Both the position numbers and the translations under genes were made by a program. A DNA stretch of 5,483 nt, from the NCBI GenBank assembly GCA_030613445.1, contig JAUWLY010000210.1, positions 1 through 5,483 of the forward strand, given 5' to 3'. Every line of letters starts with the position of its first letter. Position 1 is the stretch's first letter. Shown here one piece after another: positions 1 to 5,259 of the stretch. Source of the DNA: Candidatus Stahliibacteriota bacterium. GTDB taxonomy: Bacteria; Hydrothermota; Tepidihabitantia; SM23-42. Under the pieces are notes generated by a model. The model did not search any database, was not told where the DNA came from, and worked only from the letters and a program-made list of their open reading frames with translations.

Positions 1-45
1 GAGAGGATGAAGGTGAGGGTTAAAGGAAGGATGGAGGTTTTATGA
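1..45 (+). CDS. Short open frame overlapping the deiminase start (tail of upstream gene or displaced N-terminus)
   Basis: The frame is open from the first base to a TGA at 43-45 and overlaps the next ATG (42-44) as ATGA, a layout typical of translationally coupled genes. From the first internal ATG (7-9) it would read MKVRVKGRMEVL. Two readings are possible. It may be the last residues of an upstream gene in the same operon. Alternatively its basic residues are the missing positive n-region of the following signal peptide, cut off by loss of one T in the T4 run at 38-41. The sequence alone does not decide; the window edge hides anything upstream. Confidence 0.25.
   Translation, partial: ERMKVRVKGRMEVL
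33..37 (+). promoter_or_regulatory. Ribosome binding site of the deiminase gene
   Basis: GGAGG lies 4 nt before the ATG at 42. It is the only strong Shine-Dalgarno sequence nearby, and an in-frame TAA at 21-23 rules out a longer protein in this frame, so it fixes the start at 42 if the sequence is correct. Confidence 0.7.
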
Positions 46-2657
46 TCATTGTTTTATGTGCAACATTACTATTCGCTCAAGCTGGTGATGTGTTTCTTCC
101 TAAGTGGATGACTCCAGAGGAAAGTTTGCGAGTCAATGAGATCGGCAAGGGACATGTTATTACAACTCCACCCGGCGGCTGGGTTGAAACACCAGGTGAA
201 TTTGAGTACTTAAAAGGCGTATTTGTCACCTGGATATACGGTCAATACAACGCGATTTTTCGCGAAATTGTACGTGAGTCCGGCGAAGTCTCAAAGGTGT
301 ACATAATCGTCGGATCGGGTACTGAACAACAGAATATTACTGATTATCTAAATGGCAACGGCGTACCGCTCGATTCAGTGACTTTCTACATATGGCCGAG
401 AAACTCGATTTGGATGAGAGACTATGGTCCCTGGTTCATGCGTAAACAAGATAATGCTGAAGGTATCGTGGATTTCCAGTACAATAGACCACGACCATCT
501 GACGACACAATACCCTGGCGTATTGGTCAGCAATGGGGTATTCCAGTTTACGGCTCGCCACTTGAACATGCCGGAGGTAATTTCATGACCGATGGTTTAG
601 GTACTGGTTTTGCGAGTACCTTGATCCACGAAGAGAACGCTGGGTATACGCACGCAGAAATAGATTCCTTGATGCTTGAGTACAGTGGGCTTGAGCAGTT
701 CATCGTATTGCAAAGAATCAATATTGAATATACCGGGCATATCGACCTATGGACCAAGATCCTCAATGATACACTTGTTATGGTCGGTGAATATGCTGCC
801 GGTCATCCTAACTATGATTTGCTCAATGACAATGCCGACTCTATCAGTCGCTGCACAAATCGCGAAGGTAAGCCGTACCGGGTAGTCCGGATGCCCATGC
901 CCTGGTCACTATCAAACGCCCCACCGTCATATCTCAATTCTCTATTTTTCAATAATAAAGTTCTCGTTCCGCTGTGGAGTGAACCAGAGGATGACACAGC
1001 ACTTTTTATTTACGGACAGGTATTACCTGGTTATGATATCGTTGGTATTAACTGTTCAGCCATGTCCGGGTCGGGTGGCGCGATACACTGTATAACCATG
1101 CAGGCACCAAGCCCTTATTTCATTCACGTTCAGCATTATCCTTTGATCGATACGGAAGATACCCTAAACCCTTATCGCGTCCGTGCGCGACTTACCACAT
1201 CCAGTAATCTACTAGCAGAATCCACATTGGTTTTTTATAAGATAAACAGTGGTTCATATAGCACAACCCCCTTAGCCACAGTAGTTGATACACCGGGCGT
1301 CTATGCAGGTTATATACCAGCACAATCAGGCGGTGATACTGTCCACTATTACTTACTCGTTAAGAATAATGACGGCATTAGAAAAACGTCCCCCATAAAC
1401 GTACCGACCCATGTTTATACGTTCCTTGTCGGACCAGACGTGGCATCGCCAAGTATTACCCACACACCGCTTGGTGACCAGTTGCTAAATAACTGGCCAG
1501 TTCATGTTTTAGCTTTGGTGACTGATTTCTCAGGGGTTGATTCTGTAATACTTGAGTATTTGATCAACAGTACTCCACAGACTCCGATCCCTATGCCCAA
1601 TACTGGCGGTGACATATATGAGACAGATTTTGGAGGAAGCGTAAGTGTTGGCGATTCTGTTTTTTACAGGATCAAAGCAATAGATGGTTCAGTTAACCAT
1701 AATGTGGGCTATGACCCGACATCAGGTTACCACGCCTTTGCAATTGTCGATAGAATTCCAGTCGGTATATGGGAACCTGACGTAACCCCTATCACAAGCG
1801 CACCGCTTATTAATTACCTGGACAGTCTCAGTATTAGTTATGAGTATAATACGAGCTACCCGACATTGGATGCTTATAACTGTATCTTCATCTGCGTGGG
1901 CGTATACTCAAACAACTACCAGCTGAGTACAAGTCAAGCCAATGATCTTGTAGCATACTTGAATAATGGTGGAAAGTGCTATTTAGAAGGCGGCGATGCC
2001 TGGTGTTATGATCCAACTGGCGACATTTATCGTTCTTACTTTGGCATAAGTGAAATTGGTGACGGTGGGACTATGAGTGGTAATATCGACGGCGTCACAG
2101 GCACCTTTACTCAAGGCATGTCTTTTGTCTATGCTGGCGAAAACAACTATATAGACCGTATCGCACCGATTTCACCTGCGTTTACAATATTTACTAATGG
2201 TGGTTACAACCGGACTGTTGCTTATGATGCGGGTACATATCGTACAATCGGCTCGGCATTTGAGCTCGGTGGCTTGGTCGATGGTACACCACCAAGCACA
2301 CAAGACACCCTAATCGAACAGATTCTTATATTCTTTGGAATCATCGTGGGTGTTGAAGAAGAAAATGAAGTGGTTATGACTTCGGTTAACCGATTATCAG
2401 TTTTGCCTAATCCAACGAACAAGAAATTGACTTTTGCTTTTGATATCACCGCAAAAACGGATATTAAGATTGAAATGTTCAATGTGCTTGGACAAAAAAT
2501 CGTGGTGATTGCTGATCAGATTTTCCAAGCGGGTGAACACAAAATCCAATGGGATTTCCACGATACAAAAGGACGTGAATTAGCCCAGGGTGCTTACTTC
2601 TATCGTGTGGTAACTGAAGGAGAAACAAAAACAGGGAAGGTGCTGTTTATAAAATAG
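42..2657 (+). CDS. Secreted Porphyromonas-type peptidylarginine deiminase with Ig-like modules and T9SS-type C-terminal domain
   Basis: This 871-residue exported enzyme is predicted to hydrolyse the guanidine group of arginine to citrulline plus ammonia, outside the cell. Residues 1-14 form a short signal peptide ending in AQA, unusual in having no lysine or arginine. Residues about 45-365 are the PAD_porph catalytic domain: D127 (in MRDYGPW), H233 and D235 (GHID), N299 (SYLNSL) and C350 (GAIHC) match the catalytic set of P. gingivalis PPAD (Asp130, His236, Asp238, Asn297, Cys351 as I recall them). W124, R149, R151, D184 and Y230 match the PPAD substrate pocket, which favours peptidyl C-terminal arginine over agmatine. 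Residues about 370-460 resemble the PPAD Ig-like domain. Residues about 465-570 look like a second beta-sandwich. Residues about 572-770 look like a flavodoxin/glutamine-amidotransferase-like fold (CIFICVGVYSNN, LVAYLNNGGKCYLEGGD). Residues about 785-871 are an FlgD-like sorting domain (LPNPTN, VLGQKI, GAYFYRV, KVLFIK end). The protein is far longer than PPAD (about 556). The family call is firm; the substrate is inferred. Confidence 0.92.
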   Translation: MIIVLCATLLFAQAGDVFLPKWMTPEESLRVNEIGKGHVITTPPGGWVETPGEFEYLKGVFVTWIYGQYNAIFREIVRESGEVSKVYIIVGSGTEQQNITDYLNGNGVPLDSVTFYIWPRNSIWMRDYGPWFMRKQDNAEGIVDFQYNRPRPSDDTIPWRIGQQWGIPVYGSPLEHAGGNFMTDGLGTGFASTLIHEENAGYTHAEIDSLMLEYSGLEQFIVLQRINIEYTGHIDLWTKILNDTLVMVGEYAAGHPNYDLLNDNADSISRCTNREGKPYRVVRMPMPWSLSNAPPSYLNSLFFNNKVLVPLWSEPEDDTALFIYGQVLPGYDIVGINCSAMSGSGGAIHCITMQAPSPYFIHVQHYPLIDTEDTLNPYRVRARLTTSSNLLAESTLVFYKINSGSYSTTPLATVVDTPGVYAGYIPAQSGGDTVHYYLLVKNNDGIRKTSPINVPTHVYTFLVGPDVASPSITHTPLGDQLLNNWPVHVLALVTDFSGVDSVILEYLINSTPQTPIPMPNTGGDIYETDFGGSVSVGDSVFYRIKAIDGSVNHNVGYDPTSGYHAFAIVDRIPVGIWEPDVTPITSAPLINYLDSLSISYEYNTSYPTLDAYNCIFICVGVYSNNYQLSTSQANDLVAYLNNGGKCYLEGGDAWCYDPTGDIYRSYFGISEIGDGGTMSGNIDGVTGTFTQGMSFVYAGENNYIDRIAPISPAFTIFTNGGYNRTVAYDAGTYRTIGSAFELGGLVDGTPPSTQDTLIEQILIFFGIIVGVEEENEVVMTSVNRLSVLPNPTNKKLTFAFDITAKTDIKIEMFNVLGQKIVVIADQIFQAGEHKIQWDFHDTKGRELAQGAYFYRVVTEGETKTGKVLFIK

Positions 2658-2669
2658 TAACGAATAACT

Positions 2670-2752
2670 GAGTATCGGGGTAAGGGAGTAACGGCGTATC
2701 GGAGACAAGAGAGTAGGGAGTAGGGAGTAGAGCGTAGGGCGCAGGGAACAGT
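2670..2752 (+). repeat. GNGTAGG heptamer block, copy A
   Basis: After a lead-in of GAGTATCGGGG and GTATCGGAGACAAGA, six heptamers follow in register at 2711-2752: GAGTAGG, GAGTAGG, GAGTAGA, GCGTAGG, GCGCAGG, GAACAGT. The same lead-in plus heptamer structure recurs at 2895-2967, so the unit is a dispersed composite repeat of roughly 75-80 bp. Confidence 0.75.
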
Positions 2753-2757
2753 GACCC

Positions 2758-2801
2758 CTCACCCTAACCCTCTCCCCATAGGTGCGAGGGAAATAGGTGA
2801 G
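2758..2801. repeat. REP-like inverted repeat (CTCACC...GGTGAG)
   Basis: CTCACC at 2758-2763 pairs with GGTGAG at 2796-2801, and CCCTC at 2768-2772 pairs with GAGGG at 2786-2790, giving a two-part stem with internal loops. The C-rich arm (CCCTCACCCTAACCCTCTCC) resembles extragenic palindromic elements found in many bacterial genomes. There is no adjacent T-run, so I do not call it an intrinsic terminator. Confidence 0.6.
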
Positions 2802-2840
2802 CATAATTGAGTATTGGAGACAAGAGGGATGGCTGCTCTT

Positions 2841-2852
2841 TCGACAAAGCTC
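2841..2852 (+). repeat. TCGACAAAGCTC short dispersed motif, first copy
   Basis: TCGACAAAGCTC here and TCGACAAGCTC at 3121-3131 differ by a single inserted A and sit in similar surroundings (followed by CAAGACAG and GAACAG). They look like two decayed copies of one short interspersed element. Confidence 0.4.
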
Positions 2853-2894
2853 AAGACAGGTTCGCAGCGGTAGAGAGCCCTGATATGAATACAT

Positions 2895-2967
2895 GTATCG
2901 GAGTAAGGGAGTATCGAAGACAAGAGAGTAGAGAGTATGGAGTAGGGCGTAGAGCGTAGGGAGACAA
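2895..2967 (+). repeat. GNGTAGG heptamer block, copy B
   Basis: The lead-in GTATCGGAGTAAGGGAGTAT and GAAGACAAGA is followed by heptamers at 2926-2967: GAGTAGA, GAGTATG, GAGTAGG, GCGTAGA, GCGTAGG, GAGACAA. Order and spacing match copy A at 2670-2752 with point differences, which indicates duplication followed by drift. Confidence 0.7.
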
Positions 2968-3120
2968 GAAAGAAAATCCAATAAATTGGACGACTACAAC
3001 ACAGACAAGTAACGGTGTAACGGAGTGTCGGCGAAAGATTTACAAGATATTAAAACTAAGAACCATCTGTTTTCTCTTCGAGCGAGCAAAGCGAGTCGAG
3101 AAGTACCTTGATGTGTGTTC

Positions 3121-3131
3121 TCGACAAGCTC
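3121..3131 (+). repeat. TCGACAAGCTC short dispersed motif, second copy
   Basis: This is the partner of the motif at 2841-2852. The half-sites TCGA at 3121-3124 and 3129-3132 make it partly palindromic. A further GCGAG-rich segment lies just upstream at 3078-3104. Confidence 0.4.
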
Positions 3132-3178
3132 GAACAGTAAAAATAGTAACTAATAGCCAAATTATTGGCGCCTTATGC

Positions 3179-3206
3179 CGTACTCTCTACGCCTTACACT
3201 CTTGTA
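3179..3206 (-). repeat. Inverted remnant of the GNGTAGG heptamer block
   Basis: Read on the minus strand, this stretch gives TACAAGA, GTGTAAG, GCGTAGA, GAGTACG, i.e. the heptamer family of 2711-2967 in the opposite direction. It directly abuts the TTGGNNN heptamers at 3209-3243, so two unrelated 7-bp repeat families meet here. Confidence 0.5.
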
Positions 3207-3208
3207 GT

Positions 3209-3243
3209 TTGGTTCTTGGGATTTGGAGCTTGGAACTTGTGCC
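3209..3243 (+). repeat. TTGGNNN heptamers, five units, downstream of ybaB
   Basis: Five consecutive heptamers are TTGGTTC, TTGGGAT, TTGGAGC, TTGGAAC, TTGTGCC. The same variants (in reverse complement: GAACCAA, ATCCCAA, GCTCCAA) occur in the 17-unit array at 5002-5120. The array ends within 4 bp of the ybaB stop codon and overlaps the hairpin at 3240-3260. Confidence 0.8.
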
Positions 3244-3260
3244 AGGCTAAAGGCCTGGCA
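3240..3260 (-). terminator. Perfect 8-bp palindromic stem over the ybaB stop codon (possible terminator)
   Basis: TGCCAGGC (3240-3247) and GCCTGGCA (3253-3260) form an uninterrupted GC-rich stem around a 5-nt loop that contains part of the ybaB TAG stop. It could end the SRP RNA-dnaX-ybaB transcript or protect its 3' end. Neither strand has a T-run after the stem, so it does not meet the usual intrinsic-terminator pattern. Confidence 0.35.
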
Positions 3261-3534
3261 ATGGAAATCCGGTGATTGACTGAAAACTCTCTTTAGTCTT
3301 ATCAGCCACTTTCTTCTTGGCGTCATTTAAGGCAGCAAGTATAAGGTCTTCAAGCATTGCAACATCTTTTTCTTCAAAGATCTCTGGTTCAATCTTAACA
3401 GCAAGTACATTCTGCTCACCATCCATCTCAATTCTGACCATGCCGCCGCCTGCGCTTCCTTCAATCCTAATTTTTCTCAGTTCCTCCATGAGCTTTGCCT
3501 GCAATTTCTGAGCTTCCCGTAACATGTTCTTCAA
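3247..3534 (-). CDS. ybaB: YbaB/EbfC family nucleoid-associated protein
   Basis: The 95-residue product matches the YbaB/EbfC family, small dimeric proteins that bind DNA and associate with the nucleoid; family members are usually about 100-110 residues, so this one is at the short end. Visible hallmarks are an N-terminal charged helix with MLREAQKLQAKLMEELRKI (residues 4-22), the central GSAGGGMVRIEMDG segment (27-40) with the glycine-rich turn typical of the family, and a C-terminal helix with LEDLILAALNDAKKK, ending in GFPLPGL. I chose the TTG at 3534 because GGAGAGG at 3545-3539 is well placed for it, whereas the ATG three codons later is too distant. It starts 10 nt after the dnaX stop, and its Shine-Dalgarno overlaps that stop, so the two are co-transcribed. 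In many bacteria recR follows; here it does not. Confidence 0.93.
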   Translation of the reverse strand: MKNMLREAQKLQAKLMEELRKIRIEGSAGGGMVRIEMDGEQNVLAVKIEPEIFEEKDVAMLEDLILAALNDAKKKVADKTKESFQSITGFPLPGL

Positions 3535-3544
3535 ATTGCCTCTC

Positions 3545-4978
3545 CTATCTTATTTCTTCACTATCAAATAGATCCTTAATGGTTTCAACAAGGTGGTTCT
3601 TTTCTTGTTTTCGTTCAGTCATGTCAAAAGTAAGCGTGAAATCATCGTTTAATATATTTTCCAGGGCGGATTCAAGTACTTTTCTATTTCTTTCTAATTG
3701 TCTTTTGGAAAAATCATTTTTCGTAGAAATAATGATATTCTTATCGCTTCTTTTGATCTCAACATCGTGGATAATACCTGCGAGCTTAGGACTGAAATTC
3801 TGCAGTCTATTAGACAACTTATCTTTCAAGTTAGTTTTGTCGCCTGGGGTTGCTGTATCCTTATCGTTATTCATTTTGCGTGGGGATTTTGAAGAACTGC
3901 TGAGATTGAACACCAGTTTGCTGAAAAGCAGTTCTATCACAACCCTAACATTAATCGACCTTCTAACCATGTCCTCAAATCTGAGGCATATTTCAAGCAT
4001 TGCGGTCAATTTTTCACGCTCCAATTTTATATTTTGTAAACTGGCAATCTCATCACCGCTCAATTCAACAAACTCATCAGGCAATCCAGTTTTAACGAGA
4101 AAAACGGCACGCAAATAACTGGTGAATCCCCGGTATATCTCAACTGGATCAGCGCCATCTTCAATGCCTTTATTGAGCAATAATATTACCTGTTTCAGAT
4201 CTCCTGTTAATATTTGTTCAAGGATTTCAAGATAGAAACTACTTCCCACAAAGCCGATCAATTTAAAAACATCATTTTCTGTAATCTCATTTTCGACAAA
4301 TGATGACAGTTGATCAAGAATGCTCTCGCCATCACGAATGCTACCGTCTGCTCTTACTGCGAGATAATGCAAGGCATTTTGTGTTATCTTAACATTTTCC
4401 ATATTGGCAATTGATTTAAGGCGTGTTGATATTTCTTTTAAGGAAAGTCGCTTAAATGCAAAACGCTGACAGCGTGACAGGATTGTACTTGGAACCTTCA
4501 TTGGGTTGGTCGTGGCGAATATGAAAATAACCTTGGACGGAGGTTCTTCTAATGTCTTAAGCAAGGCGTTAAAAGCGTCCGGGGTTAAACTGTGCACTTC
4601 ATCGATAATATAAATCTTGTAGCGACCGCGCAGGGGCGAGTATTTGACACCCTCTCTTAAACCGCGGATATCATCAATACCTCTGGTTGATGCACCATCT
4701 ATCTCAATAACATCAATGCTTCTGCTGAGCGTTATTTCCTTGCAAGACTGGCATTTTTGACAGGGATGAATAGTTGGACCCTCACTGCAATTCAGGCTCT
4801 TGGCAAGGATGCGTGCGGTCGTGGTTTTACCAACGCCGCGTGGTCCTGCAAAAAGAAAGGCGTGTCCAATACGCTCGCTTTTGATTGCTCCTTTTAGAGA
4901 ACTTAGAATATGGCTCTGACCGGTTAAGTCATCAAAATCTTGAGGACGATACTTTAATGAAATTACGCGATGAACCAC
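3545..4978 (-). CDS. dnaX: DNA polymerase III subunit gamma/tau (clamp loader ATPase)
   Basis: DnaX is the AAA+ ATPase of the clamp loader that places the beta sliding clamp on primed DNA at the replication fork. From the GTG at 4978 the protein has 477 residues and begins MVHRVISLKYRP, matching the KYRP...F.DL.GQ opening of the family. Markers in order: Walker A GPRGVGKT (45-52), four zinc cysteines (C64, C73, C76, C79), Walker B IYIIDEVH (122-129), sensor 1 ATTN (155-158), SRCQRF (168-173), sensor 2 GSIRD (212-216). Residues about 230-355 fit the helical collar domain; the rest is a lysine-rich linker and a small C-terminal domain. The length is well below E. coli tau (643), and I saw no A-rich slippery heptamer of the E. 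coli type. An upstream ATG at 5113 is in frame, but that extension would only translate the TTGGNNN repeats. GAGG at 4987-4984 supports the GTG start. It lies between the SRP RNA gene and ybaB. Confidence 0.96.
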   Translation of the reverse strand: MVHRVISLKYRPQDFDDLTGQSHILSSLKGAIKSERIGHAFLFAGPRGVGKTTTARILAKSLNCSEGPTIHPCQKCQSCKEITLSRSIDVIEIDGASTRGIDDIRGLREGVKYSPLRGRYKIYIIDEVHSLTPDAFNALLKTLEEPPSKVIFIFATTNPMKVPSTILSRCQRFAFKRLSLKEISTRLKSIANMENVKITQNALHYLAVRADGSIRDGESILDQLSSFVENEITENDVFKLIGFVGSSFYLEILEQILTGDLKQVILLLNKGIEDGADPVEIYRGFTSYLRAVFLVKTGLPDEFVELSGDEIASLQNIKLEREKLTAMLEICLRFEDMVRRSINVRVVIELLFSKLVFNLSSSSKSPRKMNNDKDTATPGDKTNLKDKLSNRLQNFSPKLAGIIHDVEIKRSDKNIIISTKNDFSKRQLERNRKVLESALENILNDDFTLTFDMTERKQEKNHLVETIKDLFDSEEIR

Positions 4979-4983
4979 AATAA

Positions 4984-4987
4984 CCTC
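4984..4987 (-). promoter_or_regulatory. Ribosome binding site deciding the dnaX GTG start
   Basis: GAGG on the minus strand lies 5 nt before the GTG at 4978-4976. It supports this start over the in-frame ATG at 5113, whose extension has low-complexity sequence (LGSW and LALGSW repeats) unlike any DnaX. Confidence 0.7.
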
Positions 4988-5001
4988 GTTATACTCGGTA
5001 A

Positions 5002-5120
5002 GCTCCAAATCCCAAGAACCAAGAGCCAAGAACCAAGAGCCAAGAGCCAAGAGCCAAGAACCAAGACACAAGAACCAAGACACAAGAACCAAGAACCAAA
5101 TTCCAAGAACCAAATCCCAA
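5002..5120 (+). repeat. Seventeen-unit NNNCCAA heptamer array in the dnaX leader
   Basis: Seventeen contiguous 7-bp units are in perfect register: mainly GAACCAA and GAGCCAA, with GACACAA twice, ATCCCAA twice, and GCTCCAA and ATTCCAA once each. On the dnaX mRNA it reads as TTGGNNN repeats ending 15 nt upstream of the Shine-Dalgarno. Because 7 is not a multiple of 3, it can be open in several frames, which creates spurious open frames on both strands. It is reverse-complementary to the blocks at 5131-5164 and 3209-3243. Confidence 0.92.
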
Positions 5121-5130
5121 ATAATACTGC

Positions 5131-5164
5131 GCTTGGTTGGAGCTTGGTGCTTGGAACTTGGGAT
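5131..5164 (+). repeat. Inverted TTGGNNN block facing the heptamer array
   Basis: The plus strand reads TTGGTTGG, AGC, then TTGGTGC, TTGGAAC, TTGGGAT in heptamer phase, the reverse complement of units in the 5002-5120 array. The ten-base gap (5121-5130) between the two blocks makes a long imperfect hairpin possible in DNA or in the dnaX leader RNA. Confidence 0.8.
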
Positions 5165-5170
5165 TTTCCA

Positions 5171-5194
5171 GATTATAGGTATGATTATAGGTAT
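5171..5194 (-). promoter_or_regulatory. Tandem 12-bp duplication with two TATAAT boxes; candidate dnaX promoter
   Basis: GATTATAGGTAT is repeated exactly twice (5171-5182 and 5183-5194). On the minus strand each copy gives a consensus -10 box TATAAT (5177-5172 and 5189-5184), oriented towards dnaX and downstream of the SRP RNA. No convincing TTGACA-like -35 box stands at 17 nt from either, and promoter consensus differs among FCB bacteria, so this is only a candidate. Confidence 0.35.
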
Positions 5195-5259
5195 ATAGAT
5201 AACGAAATGATGGAATGTATAAATTCATTTTCACATTGAACTCCCTGAATTCACTATCT

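Larger units (their letters stand above)
2658..3239. other. Gene-free repeat-rich spacer between two convergent genes
   Basis: About 590 bases separate the deiminase stop from the ybaB stop. I see no credible gene here. The one longer open frame, on the minus strand at 2981-2580, is a translation of the heptamer repeats and runs into the deiminase coding region. The stretch is a mosaic of short repeats: two GNGTAGG blocks, a hairpin element, two TCGACAAGCTC motifs, a block of the first repeat in inverted orientation, and TTGGNNN heptamers. No clear intrinsic terminator with a T-run follows the deiminase gene. Confidence 0.75.

Noticed and set aside
42..75. Lipoprotein signal with cysteine at residue 6
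   Set aside because: The cysteine is too close to the N-terminus to follow a hydrophobic core, and the AQA site at residues 12-14 fits an ordinary signal peptidase cleavage.
42..1112. Agmatine deiminase (AguA) identity
   Set aside because: The catalytic core is shared, but the signal peptide, Ig-like and sorting domains and the NRPRP arginines fit the secreted PPAD type better than the cytosolic enzyme.
2580..2981. 133-residue open frame on the minus strand
   Set aside because: Its sequence (LLPTLYALLHTLYSL-like repeats) is a translation of the GNGTAGG heptamer blocks and it runs antisense into the deiminase 3' end; no Shine-Dalgarno or domain is seen.
3156..3169. GCCAA-ATTA-TTGGC hairpin as terminator of the dnaX-ybaB transcript
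   Set aside because: Only five base pairs, and the nearest T-run on the minus strand (TTTTT) begins more than ten bases after the stem.
3495..4118. 207-residue open frame on the plus strand
   Set aside because: It is antisense to dnaX and ybaB, which have clear family motifs; the serine/leucine-rich composition is typical of a reverse-strand shadow.
5002..5120. CRISPR array
   Set aside because: The 7-bp units are contiguous with no spacers; CRISPR repeats are about 23-40 bp separated by unique spacers.
4970..5239. Lysine- and glutamine-rich 89-residue plus-strand frame and its 81-residue minus-strand counterpart
   Set aside because: Both are products of the 7-bp array (KSQEPR-like and LGSWFLA-like repeats) and cross the dnaX leader without a ribosome binding site.
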